This document shows, piece after piece, positions 1 to 12,430 of a DNA stretch of 64,000 bases. A model generated the notes under the pieces. That model did no database searches. It was not told the origin of the DNA and worked only from the letters and a program-made list of their open reading frames with translations. The stretch is taken from NCBI GenBank assembly GCA_951230915.1, contig OX579640.1:22092981-22156980 (forward strand), written 5' to 3'. The translations under genes were made by a program, and so were the position numbers. Positions within the stretch are counted from its first letter, which is position 1, and each line of letters opens with the position of its first letter. The stretch comes from Antitrichia curtipendula. Its lineage: Eukaryota > Streptophyta > Bryopsida > Hypnales > Leucodontaceae.

Positions 1-115
1 GTGGCTGTCTGCTTTCTCGGTTTCCACTGGCAAGTCGGGTTACGTCGCTGATTTCGACGTGAAATGTGTCAACGCTTCTCCCGCGGGTCACTGCGACAGT
101 GTTCCTCACTGTTGA
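1..115 (+). CDS. Small secreted SH3b-like protein, copy A (3' end only)
   Basis: The window opens inside the second exon of this gene. Reading from base 2, 37 codons run to a TGA at 113-115. The peptide has the family pattern: a Gly-Tyr-Val-Ala-Asp core followed by three cysteines spaced as in copies B and D, ending in Pro-His-Cys. It is nearly identical to the end of copy B (for example Val for Ile just after the first cysteine), so A and B are the most recent pair in the array. Nothing upstream is visible, so intactness cannot be judged. An AATAAA at 249-254 lies at the same distance from the stop as in the other copies. The function of the family is unknown; see copies B and D for the domain argument. 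Confidence 0.7.
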   Translation, partial: WLSAFSVSTGKSGYVADFDVKCVNASPAGHCDSVPHC

Positions 116-1420
116 ATAGCCACCACGGTATTTCATGATGCGTAGAGATTACTTGAATGGGAAGAGCGTGCTCAGGTGACAATCTCGAGAGGGAACACCA
201 TGTGCAAATCCCAGTTCATGAATGTATAATTATATGTCAATGTGAACTAATAAAGGTGACTCAGCTATCTAGCTAGTGACCCAGTTCATGCAATAATTCC
301 ACCCTGGAGAACTGTAAATTGAGCATGTTGGTCAATGGTTGTACCTTGGAGAACATGGATACATATTGTGACAATCATTCATGCTGCGCTTCCAAGAGCT
401 AGATGCTCTATGTTAAGAATCGTATTGCATCTTACATACGTCAATACTCAAATACTAGTAAAGTACCGAACATGACAGTACATACGGACTCTCCGGAGTA
501 TAAGTTTCCGATTGCAAGACCGGTCAAAAGGCTTTCTTCGTCGATCCATAGCATCTGTTCCATGCCAATTGAAGATACCCAGGAGCCTCTGCACACAATA
601 TTCCTTTGTGATTCATCTCCAGGAGCTAGATACGTTGTACACTTTACAAAGGGATTGAAGAAGTGGACAGCTTTGGATCTTGGACGAAAAACACGATGGC
701 AATGGGATCCTTGCAAACTTTGTCATTGTCTGCTATATATCAATGGTCAAACACGCAACGAAGAACGCAATAATGTAAACAACAAATAACCAATTGTAGA
801 TTAGTAATCTGGATGTTAATAACCAAGTTACTGCTCTAAACAACTAGTGTCCATTATGAAGCTATTGAGAATTCAAATTGAATTTCATTTTCTTGAGAAT
901 ATCCTTGCCTTTAGTCACAAAATGGCACCAATTGTTTGAAGTTTTATAGAATATGCTATGTAAAAAATGCACATAGATATCAAAAAAACATTGATCTTCT
1001 AGATTCATTCTTCATCATATTACTGCAATGTTTGGATTGTTGTAGTTTGCTTGGATTTTTTTTTGTTTCAGCAAACCCATTTTCATCTAATTATAATTAT
1101 ATGACAACAAAAAGTTCAACCTACAAGTTTGTTGCTTGCCTAGCTTGTCTTGCAAGACAAATTGCAAGAGTGCAAGCTAGACTTTTTCTATCTAAGGAAC
1201 TTGTCTACTTCAACATCATTCTTAGTGGGTAAACATCCAAGTTGTTCAAGTCTAAGTCGTTCTCTAAAAAGAAAGCTTTAGGTTCCATTTTCAAATTCAT
1301 ATTTGTTTTTTCAAATATCAAATTGACGACCTTACAATCTATTGAGGGCTATTTCTAAATTCTAAAACTTTGTTGAAACATTATCAAAGTTACAAGTGGC
1401 ATTTCTTAGGATTGTAGAAA
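116..1420. repeat. Duplicated 3' flank of secreted-protein gene, copy A
   Basis: This stretch matches 16568-17830 (after copy B) nearly base for base over about 1.3 kb, and more distantly the flanks after copies C and D. The duplication unit was therefore much larger than the coding sequence. An open frame at 403-789 is present, but the matching DNA after copy B carries small indels (for example one fewer A near 16929) that break the frame, so I treat it as non-coding. Confidence 0.75.
249..254 (+). terminator. Polyadenylation signal of copy A
   Basis: AATAAA 134 bases after the stop codon, in a block conserved after all four copies of the gene. The cleavage site itself is not visible. Confidence 0.5.
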
Positions 1421-1450
1421 AGCAAGAGAATTCTTACCCTGTGTATTGAT

Positions 1451-4271
1451 CCTTTAGTGCTTAAGGTGTTGTATCAAAAAGTCAATGAATTCTTAAGCTT
1501 TTGTTTGAAATATATGTACTAATGTTTTTATATGAAACATGTAAATGATTTAATCGTATGTGAGTGTTTTTCTTCACCGTTAAGATAAAGCGAGCACAAT
1601 TTGACTCTTATGTGAATTTTGCTTTGAAATGGATGCCATATTTAACTACTTCTGGACTGTTGAAATTCCAAAATTAATAATGGTCACTAGGAGATCCCAT
1701 GATGGTCATCAAGAGATCTCACAATGGTCATTAGGAGATAATCTAAAACATCGAGAAATCTATACAAACATTGGGAGATTTCCCAATGTTATTACCTTGT
1801 GATCTTTAGATGCTTAATCTAGAATTCATTGAATAGTCCAAAAGTAGTTAAATGTAGTTCTGGTTAAAAATATATTTGGAATGTTGGTTTGTTTTTCTAA
1901 TTGCTTTGTGGACAAGCAATGGATGTAAATAGCTTTTGTACTTTTATGATGTTTTGTTTCTTGAAGTTTTAAATATAATTATCAAATTATCACAAATATC
2001 TTGCTTATAAATTCAAATACTTATAGAGACTCTAGACATTGATGCTTAAGATGTATTAAATTTGATAGTCTAATTTTAACTATCCAAAATTCTAAAGGTT
2101 TCTTTATAATTTTGGTAATGGTAAAAAATTTCTTATCAAATTTTCTTGTCAAAAGTTGTTAAACTTCAAATTTAATTTGTATGAATTTTATTGTTAGAAA
2201 CCTTCATCTTGTAGAGTCTTTACTTAAATTTAAAATTTAAAATCAATTTTACAATCAATCATCAATCTCTCTAGGGTTCAGGACTAAACTTCTTTATCAC
2301 TTAAGTTTGTTTTTTAATATCTCAACCTGAACATGGATGTTTAAGTCCCTAAGACCTTAATTTGATAATTTCATCTTCAAAAAACTTCTAGAGTTTGTTC
2401 CAAATTTCAAATTCTTTTGGGATTATGGAATCCGTTTGTGAAGTTCTCTAAGTATTTTAGTTTTAGAACTAAATTTTGCCTTTTTTCTAGATTTTCTGGT
2501 TGGACTTTATTACTTTACTTTTGAAATTTGACCATGGATAACAAATGGAGTTTCAAACCAAATTTTTAATTTTTAGTCAATTTAGAAAACAATCATTAGA
2601 TTTGAAGGGTTTTCAGAAACTTTAATATTCATGTTTGTTTTTCTAAATTATCATCCAAGATTGCACTTCTAAGCCTCTAACTTCATCTTAGAAATGTATT
2701 TTGGTTTATAGTACCATGTTGTTGTGTCACATACTAGACATGTGTTTAGTGAATACGACAACTTTGTTTCTTCAATTTTCCTCAATGTCTTTGAATATTA
2801 AAAGAATATTTTAGAACATTTTAGAACACAATCATATAGTTTGAAACTAGAATAAATCCACATCATGTCTCTACGTTTGCAAAAGCTTAAAAACTTAAAG
2901 TAGCCATAGTTAGTAATCTAAAAAAAATTTACAAACTTACAATTGGCAAAAAAATGGACTATGATTTTTTGCAAGTAGTATTAGGTTTACAAAATAGCCT
3001 AATAATTTTTAAAATATTAGTCCCATCCTAGAATATGCAAGAATTTTTGAAAGTGCCAATGGATGGGCATTATTTTTTAGGCAATGGATATTGTGCAAAA
3101 TTGTAGGTGACTTCCTAATTTCTACTATAGTGCTTGGCTAGGCATATGCATCACCAAAAAAGTTGATATCTAATGTAGATTGTTGGCCTTCTTTTGCCAA
3201 CTTGATGTGTCAGTAGTGAATTTAGACTTGATGATTTCAAACTTACATCATAGATTGTAGATTTAATGCCCAATTTGGGATACACTAATATTGAAAATGG
3301 CTCGCTTTTGCTCCGAATAAGTATTTTTTAATTCAATTTTTAGAAGAAAAAAAGGTAGTTGTAGTAATTGTGGGTCATTTTGTGGATCCTATTTTTGTAA
3401 TTTTGTTCACTATGGATTCTTCAACTTTAGTGTGTGTACTTTGAGGAAAGTTCAAGCATCTTGTTGCTTGGAAGGATTTCATTATTTTAAAATCTTAAAC
3501 AAACTTACTCATCAAGAATCTTGTTCCTTTCGGAATTTACACAAAGTTTCTTTATAAACATCCTATTCCTTTTGAATTTTAGGCAAACTTGATTTTCATG
3601 CACCATGTGCTTTTCATATTTAACCCCTAAAGGACCATATGTCCCCTTAAGGGACAGTTTGGGTCCGGATAGGTTCCTATTGTCTCATTTTGAAGTGAAT
3701 TTTTTTGAGATTTTTTAAGGTTGTGTAGTTTTGCGAGAGTTTTGTGGATACATAATTTTTGTTTCAATCAAATCCGGATGAAAAAGTTATGGCACAATAA
3801 GCAAGAAATAGAGATTGGCGGGCAGCCCAAAAAAAATTACGAAAAGTCAAAATAATTTTTCTGAATTTTTTTCTTGCAATATTATGTTTTTATCTATATG
3901 TGAAGCTCTGATTCATTCTATTTGGACTAGGGATGAAAAAGTTATGGACAATCTTAGTTTTTCGGGCAATTTAAGCATCTTCTTAAAAAAAACTTTTTGT
4001 CCAACTTTGAATGCTAATATCTTCTAATACGTACGGTCAAATTTGATGAAATTTTTCCTGCATAATTTCAAACAAGTTAAGTATAAGATCCTACGATTAA
4101 ATTCCAAAAAATATATAGGATTTCCTTTAGTGAATGCAATAGAAGTGGTAGTTTTGAATGGTTTTTGACAGAAAATACCCTCGGGGCTTTAGGAGTTAAT
4201 ATAAAGTCACAAACTTGCTTTTCAAGAATCCAATAAGTATAATGATAGTTACTTAGGCACTAAAAAGTTAA
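1451..4271 (+). mobile_element. Large TTAA-type repeat (family R1), copy 1, with a nested element
   Basis: The left end reads TCCTTTAGTGC and the right end is the inverse, CACTAAAAAG followed by TTAA at 4268-4271. The body is homologous, mostly base by base, to 8781-10420 (reverse), 18172-20692 (reverse) and 28110-32198 (same strand). It has no coding capacity: no open frame of useful length and no recognisable transposase. A smaller TTAA element (3620-4199) is inserted near its right end. I infer an old non-autonomous transposon; the left target site has decayed to TTGA. Confidence 0.6.
3620..4199 (+). mobile_element. Small TTAA-bounded element 1
   Basis: TTAA at 3620-3623 is followed by CCCCTAAAGGACC. 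The other end reads GGGGCTTTAGGAG before TTAA at 4196-4199. The 572-bp body is closely related to the element at 43032-43620. A hairpin-forming stretch (GTCCCCTTAAGGGAC) sits just inside the left end. The related locus at 32060-32110 lacks the insert, with TTAC at the equivalent position. No coding capacity. Confidence 0.75.
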
Positions 4272-4909
4272 TCTCATGATTTCATTCTCAAAAGATGATA
4301 GTTGTCTTTTCATATGATGCCCTTGAATTCCAACCTTTTCAACTTCAATTTCACATTCAAACTTGACTTTTAGTAACTTAGCTTATGATATTTCCAAGTG
4401 GAACCTTTCATTTTTGTGCATCTTGGTTGATTCAACACGGCTTAAAAAATCTACCATAACGCACTTTGATTTGATTCGAAGGATCCATTTGATATGATTT
4501 ACCAAAGTAATGGAACACTACCAAGCTAAGGAAATTGACGTTTTACGCAGTCGGATAGAGAAATGAACCAAGGCTACACTGTGGTAAAAAGATGAACTCA
4601 CATGTGTCCAAGACCATTAGCACCCCTTGAGTGGAAAAAATATGAGCTGTTGATGCGAATGAGGAAAAATGTGGCCCTCCTCCAGTGCCCTCTATTTGAA
4701 GTAGTAGGAAAAATAAATAATAAATCATTTATTGCACCATGAAACAAACAATCTTGGCCATCTAATAGAATTAGGATTACAATACAGATACAATATAGAA
4801 AATACAATACTTGCAAAATGTGATATTCAAAATATACATGTGAATACAATACATATAGATATGAATACATATAGATATAGAATATACGATATATTAGATA
4901 GTCAATATG

Positions 4910-4994
<85 letters not shown>

Positions 4995-5990
4995 ACACGG
5001 ATATTGATAAAGTGCCAATATCCTATATTGATTGGTGAATGACAACACGTTCTCCGAAAATATAAGTATGGGGGACACAAAACATATTTTGCAAGGACAA
5101 TTAATTAATTGGCAAATTATGTCTTTTGACACAATGTGCTCAAAAGACCTTTATTATGTACCTTCATATTCATTCATTTCCTCACATATTAAATACTAGT
5201 ATACCACTCAATTCGACGTGTTACTAATTTTCATCTACTTCTTTAAGATGGAGTAAAATTCAATCTTTTTTTAGATAGAAGCAAATGCAAGAGCAAAAAC
5301 TCCATTTAAAATACATTTTTCTTCATATGCATTTATTAGAGGTAATTGAAGTGTACTATCTAAAAGCCTATAGCCCAATAGAAGGTCATGAAATCGATGG
5401 TCAATTCTTATAAATAGACACAATTTCAAAAGCAACAAATGGTAATATAAATCTTGTATATAAAGTTTTAAGATGTACCTAGATGTATACATTTATGTTT
5501 CAAGTAGCTTGAAAAAGACATGGAATATCTCAAACTAATAAAGCCAGCATTTGGATCACACATTAGAAAAAAAAAAATCCATCCATAATCGTCACTAAAT
5601 CATCTAACATTCTAAAGTGGTTTGGTATAATTTTTTAAAATCATGGCCACAACATGGAGTCTTTAGAATAGGCATGATCTTTTTAAAGACTATTAAAAAA
5701 TAACACATTTGAACTTCCAATTTAAAACTATTAAAAATTATTTGCCTTGTTAATTAATCTCTTGTAGTCATTTTTCTATAAAGATTATAGAAAATAATAT
5801 CATAATGGCAACATTCACATGGTATACTACAAGCAAGAGAAAAAATTGAAAGTAACACCACAATAATGTAAGCATACATCAATGCATCACTTGTACTAGT
5901 TAGAAACCATCCACTGCATGTTGAATGTGACTTGTGTCACACTTCTAGAATCAATGAGCCAGTTAAACTTTACATTGAAGGCCACAAATT
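4272..5990 (+). repeat. Repeat R2, left arm of a large inverted repeat
   Basis: The sequence is homologous in reverse orientation to about 7400-8780 and in the same orientation to 32199-33860; a truncated copy lies at 17880-18171. It carries the (AT)n tract. No gene is supported. Several short open frames here arise from low complexity. Confidence 0.65.
4914..4990. repeat. (AT)n microsatellite
   Basis: An uninterrupted alternating AT tract of about 77 bases. The homologous arm in reverse (near 8340-8400) and the copy near 32610-32650 lack it, so it expanded after the duplications. It creates spurious Tyr-Ile open frames on both strands. Confidence 0.97.
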
Positions 5991-7399
5991 TTTAATAAAA
6001 ATCTCCTTAACTTTGGAATTTTGTGGCACCTTGATGATAATCTAGTGAGTTGTACAACTATTGGAAGGATTTTTTTATCCCATTTTCCTTGTTGACCTTT
6101 CATGTTGGATTACAAAGAGTATGTAATTGATTTTGTACTTTTGTTAGTGTTTCTCTTCACATAAATGGGAAGTTAGTAAAAAAAAACGAATCACATAATA
6201 TGCTATTTTAGTGTATTTTGGAAGGTTGTTGCTCCTTACTCTAAATCTGAAATTTCTAAACAAAAATGATATTTTTTGAGTTTGAGCTCAAATAACAAAA
6301 TAAAGGTCATCTACTCTAGTTTCAACTCCAATTTGAACTTTAAAAAAAATTCCAATATTGAATATTTTATTGCAATTTGAACTTGGGATTTATTTTCAAT
6401 GTCTATTAAATTCAAATTATATAATGATATAGAAATTGAGTTTACATTATGGCGGTTTTCATTGTAATATACACATGGTGTATTTTTTTAATTTGTTGAC
6501 TCTTAAGTGAGATTTTTCTTCACTTTTTCTTCAAAAGTTCTCAAAAAAATCAATTTTTTACAAAAAAATCTAAAATTTTGTGAAGTAAAGAAGACATGTA
6601 GTTTCATCTTTGAAAAATAAGTAAAATTATTCTTTTGTACATATCTAGTTGCAAAATGGAAGAGAACTAAACGATGGACTGTGAAGCTTGAAATCAATGG
6701 TCATGGTTCTATCATTTAGGGGTTAAAAGTCATTACTTATAATCTTATTACTAGGACTATTCTTAAAACTCACATAAAACACCCCATCTCGTGGTAGTGT
6801 TTGTCAATGCTAACTTATTAATAAAATTCCTACTACATGATGTTTTTATATAACCTAATTTATATATATTAGAGTATGTAGTATTGCATGGACCCTAAAA
6901 TAGCCTTACATATTATATAAAGAAATTCCCCTTTGAATTAAATGGACCCTATCTTTTAACTCACATAGTTTTCTAAAGGACATCTATGGAATGAGATGCG
7001 CAAAGAAGTAAAAAAAGAATTGCTCCAGAAGAGCATGTTCTTCAAAGCCTATTACTAGGGTCTACTAGGCTACCATATTTTTTTAGTGTCTCTGAAAATT
7101 GAGAAATAATGCTTAATTCTTAGTATCATGAAAAAAATTATTCCATTTTTCAAGATTTTAGAAGGGCAAAGGAAAAGGAGCTCACTGTAGTCAATCTAGT
7201 ATGTTAAATTTGCAATGTTAACGTGGAAATTCTCACCTTGTTGATTGAAAATCACAATTGATGTATACTTTAGAACATATTGTATGAAAGCCTTTTCTTC
7301 CATTTTAAAGGTGCATTTTCAATAATACATGGTCTTTTAAAATCTAAAATAATAGAAGTCATAATTGCAAAGCCAATTGTATCAACCTTGAAATCCACC
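5991..7399. repeat. Spacer of the large inverted repeat, including an R3 copy
   Basis: AT-rich spacer between the R2 arms. The part from about 6990 to 7390 matches, in reverse orientation, the blocks that precede secreted-protein copies B (14700-14960), C (21190-21480) and D (33870-34270). Here no gene copy is attached. I see no gene in the remainder. Confidence 0.5.
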
Positions 7400-8780
7400 T
7401 ATAAAATTTAACTCTATTGGCTCATTGACTCTAGAATTGTGGCACACAAGCCACATTCAATGTACAATGAGTGACTTCAAACTAAAACAACTATACAAGT
7501 GATGTACTTTGAATGTATGCTTGTATCATTTTGAGATTTTTCTCTCAACTTTTCTTTTTGCTTGTGGTATACAATGTGAATGTTTCTAGCATGATATTCT
7601 TTTCTATGATCTTTATAGAAAAATGACTACAAGAGATTAATTAACAAAGTCGAGAACAAAGTAGACAACTTTTAGTAGTTTTGAATTAGAAGTCCAAATG
7701 TATTACTTCTTAATAGATGTGAACTGACAAATATTGTTGGTTAGAAGGTATGGGATTGGTACTTTGAGGTGACAAACAAATAATATACTTTTGAGTGTTT
7801 TTGACTTTTTGTCCACTCAATATAAAGGATTCAAATTGTCTCTTTTGAATTAATAACTATAAAAAGATCATGCCTATTCCAAAGCCTTAGTCTATATTGT
7901 GACCAATTTAAGTAAACACTGCAACCATGCTTTAGGTGATTTGAAATTTTGAATGATGATTATGGATGTAGTTGTTTTTTTGTTTAGGCATATGTGATCC
8001 AAATGCCAAATAATTTCATTAGTTTGGGTATTCTACTATTTTGGCAAGCTACTTGAAACATAAATCTACACCTCTTTTGTTTATCTTATAACTTTACATA
8101 CCAGATGTATATCACCATTTGTTGCATTTGAAACCGCACCTATTTATGAAAATTGACCATCCATTTCACGACCTTTCATGGGATTTTAGATAGTACACTT
8201 CAATTAGAAAACAAATGCATAGTTTTTAGAAAAGCATATTTTTGAGTGGAATTTTCCATTCAATTAAAAAGAGATGGAATTTTGCTCCATCTTAAGGAAG
8301 TATATCAAAATTAGTGATACAGGAAAATTGAGTGGTATACTAGTATTCTATATGTAGGAAAATAAATAAATATGCAACTACATTATAACCTTGGTTCATT
8401 TTTTATGAATGAACATTAAACTACTAACCTTCTCAAATTCCTAACATTCAATGTAGAGTATGAATAAGATTTTTGTCGATATAAATTATACTCTTCTCCA
8501 ACCGAATGTGTAAAATGTCAGTTTCCTTTACTTCGCAATGTTCCATTACTTTGGTAAATCATATCAAATAGATCTTTTGAATTGAATCAAATTAGATTAG
8601 ACTTTTAAAGCCGTGTTGAATTGATCAAAGATGTACAACAATGATAGACCTACTTGGGAAGACCATAAGCTATGTTACCATGAGTCAAGTTTGAATGTGA
8701 AATTGAGGTTGAAAAGGTTGGAATTCAAGGGAATGTTGAAGATAATTTGACATCTTTTGTAAATGAAATCATAAGATACA
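7400..8780 (-). repeat. Repeat R2, right arm of the large inverted repeat
   Basis: Reverse-complement homologue of 4272-5990; for example the block around a CTCATTGACTCTAGAA motif near 7425 pairs with the one near 5945. No gene seen. Confidence 0.65.
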
Positions 8781-10420
8781 TTAACCCTTTAGTGCCCAAG
8801 TAACCATTCTTTAGTCATTGGACTCTTGAAAAACAAGTTTATGATTTTCTGTAAATAAATAAAAAAGGTGCATGAAAATCAAGTTTTTTCTAAGATCCAA
8901 AAGGAGTAGGATGTTTGAAAATAAAATTTGGATAAAATTCCAAAATTCCAAAATGTTTGAGGAGCAACTTTGCTTGTTTGCATAAGATTCAAAAACAACA
9001 AGATGCATGAATCTCCACAAATGAACAAATTGGAAGTATAAATTGAATCTTCTTCACTCATTATATGCATACTATCTGGTAGAGCAACGACATAATGGAC
9101 AATACTTCTATTATGTGAATTACAAAATGGTCTACATACCACAAATACTGCAATTATAATTTTTCTTGCATCAAATTTAATTAAAAAATAGTCATAAAGA
9201 AGGAAAAAAATGATTTTATGAAAATAATAAAAAAAATCCACCAATGGTGCTAGCGGTTTCTATCGCAATTTTCTTTTACAAAAGCATGGTCATTTAGACA
9301 AACATCACAATATGGCATTAAACACAATGTGTTAGACCAACAATAGTATGTCACACAAGAATATTCATAGAAAATATTTAAAATGTACTCTAATATTCTA
9401 AAGTATTCTAAAATATTTAAAAAATATTCAAAGACATTGAGGAAAGTTTAAAGAGGGTTTAATATACTAGACTCATGTCTAACATAGCACATATACAACA
9501 ATACAATACTATAAACAAGAATATGTGAACTCCTAAGATGGAGTTAGAAGCTTAAATTCCTTAAAAGTGAGATTTTGGATGATAATTTAGAAAACAAAAA
9601 TGAATGTTAATTTTTTTGGAATCCATACAAATCTAACAATTGATTTATAAATTGATCAAAAATTTAGAATTTGGCTAAAAACTCCATTTATTATTTATGA
9701 ATGAAGTTTTAGAGTAAGTTAGCAAAGTCCAAAGGATCTAGAAAATTAGACAAAATATAATTTTGAATCTAAAAACTTGAAGGAACATAGTATTGTCAAT
9801 AAGTTCTATTATCCAATTTTTATTTAAGACTTGAAACAAAACTCTAAAAGGTTTCTTAAGATGAAGTTAGGGTCTTAGGGATTTGTTAAAAACTATAATC
9901 AAGTTGAGAAATTAAAAAACAAATTTAAATGGTAAAAAATTATTGGATCTTTAGAGAGATTGACGATTGATTGTGAAATTGACTTTAAACTTTAGTTACA
10001 ATTTAAGCAAAGATCCTATAAGATATCTATAGATGAAATTTTTTTATGCAATAAAAATCATACAAATTTTGAAGTTTAAGAAATTTTGATAGGAAGGTCA
10101 AATAAGAAATAATTTTAATATTACCAAATTTGCTAAAAAGCCTCTACGATTTTGGATAGTTAAAATTGGACTATCAAATAAAACACATGTTAATTATTAA
10201 TGTCTACAGTCTCTTGCTACAAGAATTTAGAGTTTTTAAGTAGGATATTCATGACAAACTAATAACGCTTAAAATTTTAAGAAACAAAACACCATAAAAA
10301 CACATAAGCAACATGCCAAATGTTATCATGTCAAATCATTATCATGTTTCATTATGTATTTTAAATAAAAGCTTGAGAATCTGGTGACTTTTGGATACAA
10401 CATTTTAGGCACTCACATGA
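8781..10420 (-). mobile_element. Large TTAA-type repeat R1, copy 2 (reverse)
   Basis: Begins at TTAA 8781-8784 followed by CCCTTTAGTGCCCAAG, and runs as the reverse complement of the 1451-4271 copy but without the small nested element. The far end near 10420 is degraded. Together with copy 1 it forms the outer arms of a palindrome of about 9 kb. No coding capacity. Confidence 0.6.
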
Positions 10421-12430
10421 GAAAATAATGGGATCTTAAAAGGGCCACCAAATCTGGACTTGTCAACATGTAGAGTTGATCACTTAAAAGGGCAACCCTC
10501 TTGAGGCTCCATTCCTTTTTAATGACTAAAAGATCAATTTGCATGGAAAATGATTATCTATTTTTCTTCAATTTTGAGGGACGCTCTTGGATTATCATTG
10601 CAATGGAGTTGAGAATTAATAGGGTTCTCATTAGCATTAAAAAAGGAAACTAAAGAAGAGTCCCCACCAATGGTCCACAATAGGTAGCTTTTTGTTTTTA
10701 TCTTAAATGCATGTTATCTTTTGTTATTTTTTTTCAAAATTGAATTGAACAAAATCTTGAAAGATATTCCTTGTTGTGTTGTAATTTTGTAGTTTTGTTT
10801 TTGAGTTTGATAAGCCTAAATCAATCCAATGAAAAAGAGTCTCTAATGAATTATCCTATGCTATGTAATATATGACTAGTGTGTTGTTCAATTGCACTTG
10901 TCACATGTGTTATATAGCCCTTTTGTAAATCAAAGTGGTTGAAAGAAACACTTAAAGTAGTTTGCTTCACTCATTTGATTAAGGCAATAGGGATTTTTTG
11001 CCATAGTTTTTCCTTAATAATCTAAAAAGATTTAAGAATTAAAATTCCCTATTGATTTAGGATATTTGCAAGAAAGATTGGTCCTTAACCCCTAAAGGAC
11101 CGAGGCTTGTTTTCCATCAAAAAACCCTCAAAATTGCCATTTCTACTGCAAAGAGCAAAAAACTCTTAAAAATTATTTTTTTAGATATCTAACCATAGGA
11201 TCTTATACTAGACTAGTATAAGAATGTATGGAAGAAATTTCAGAAACTTTGACGGCATAGATTGCAAGATATTTGCATCCAAAGTGAAAAAAACAAGTTT
11301 TTGTGCACCTTGCTTGACCAAGATTTTTGGCTTTGAATCTTCTTAGCTTAAAATTTTTGTACTATTGGTTTTGATTTTTTAACTTTTTATGTTGAATATT
11401 TGAGTTGAGAATTTAGGAATAATTTCAAGAAAAAAACACTAATTTTTTATTCATTGAAAATTTGTTAAATATAAATAAATTCAAGATTGAAGGAAAAACT
11501 AAATTGTTAATAGCTCTAAAACAGATTTGAAACACAATAATCCCAGTAGTGAGATTGTTTTAGCAAGCAAACCAATCTAACAATTTTTTTGGAAAAATAG
11601 TAAAATTTACATTAAAAAATGAGTCATGTAAGTTATTTATTAAAAAAGATGCTTAGATTGCTTGAAAAACTAAGATTGTTCATAAGTTTCTCATCACTAG
11701 TCCAAATAGAATGAATCAAAGCTTCAAATGAGACAAAAATATATATTTTTAGCAATTTATTATTTAAATTTAAATTAAATTAATTTTTTTTTGTATTTGC
11801 CACCAACTTCCATTTTTGACTTGTTGTGCCATCACTTTTTCTCCCAAGCACTAATTGAAATAAAAATTATATATCCCAAAAGCTCTTGCAAAACCACACA
11901 TCTCCAAAAAGTTTCAATAACATTTACTACAAATTGAGACAGTAGGAACTACATAGACCTAAATTATCTGTCAAGGGGACAAATGGTCCTTTAGAGGTTA
12001 ATTATATTACATGCAACATGACAAAAATGTCCTTGGCTACAACTTTTGAAGCACAAACTAGATGAACTTGAATTTTTTGTGTCTCCATTATAATCATATC
12101 CCTAATTTTTGAAAAAAATTTAAAATCATTTAATATTTTTAAGTTTATTTTTCTAATTTGTCATATTTAGGAGTTTTCAATACTATTAAATACCTAAAAT
12201 TAATGATATAAAGCTAAAATTTTTGTGGTCAATTTCCACTATAGATGAACATGTTTATTTCAAGGTGAATGTAAAAATAGATTATTTTATGTCTTTCATG
12301 TTTGTGCAAATAGGGCTCACTGAGTCCCTAGCTAGCCTAGCGAGTGCACTTTTGAACATTGAGGATGGTTTCAAGCTCATTCTCTTGTTGAAATTTCTTA
12401 ACTATCAAGTCCTCACAAACAAATAATTTT
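10421..12430 (+). repeat. Repeat R4 interrupted by a TTAA element
   Basis: The segments 10421-11084 and 12002-12430 are continuous with each other in the homologous copy 27183-28106 (reverse strand), which lacks the element between. Related copies of the right part lie at 24780-25260 and in both arms of the foldback at 60160-61205. Open frames inside are short and not supported as genes. Confidence 0.65.
11085..12001 (-). mobile_element. Small TTAA-bounded element 2, with a known empty site
   Basis: TTAA at 11085-11088 plus CCCCTAAAGGACCG at one end; CCTTTAGAGG before TTAA at 11998-12001 at the other. The 909-bp body is related to elements 28686-29625 and 55487-56433, in reverse orientation to the former. 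The unoccupied homologous site is at 27418-27421 and has a single TTAA with matching flanks on both sides. Target and end type match the piggyBac superfamily; no transposase is encoded. Confidence 0.85.

Noticed and set aside
403..789. 128-residue open frame after copy A
   Set aside because: The duplicate after copy B has frame-breaking indels, and the frame lacks a recognisable domain.
4732..5132. Open frames of repeated Tyr-Ile on both strands
   Set aside because: Produced by the (AT)n microsatellite.
12223..12426. Frame similar to those at 60455-60655 and 60652-60849
   Set aside because: Similarity follows the R4 nucleotide repeat; starts and lengths are not conserved.
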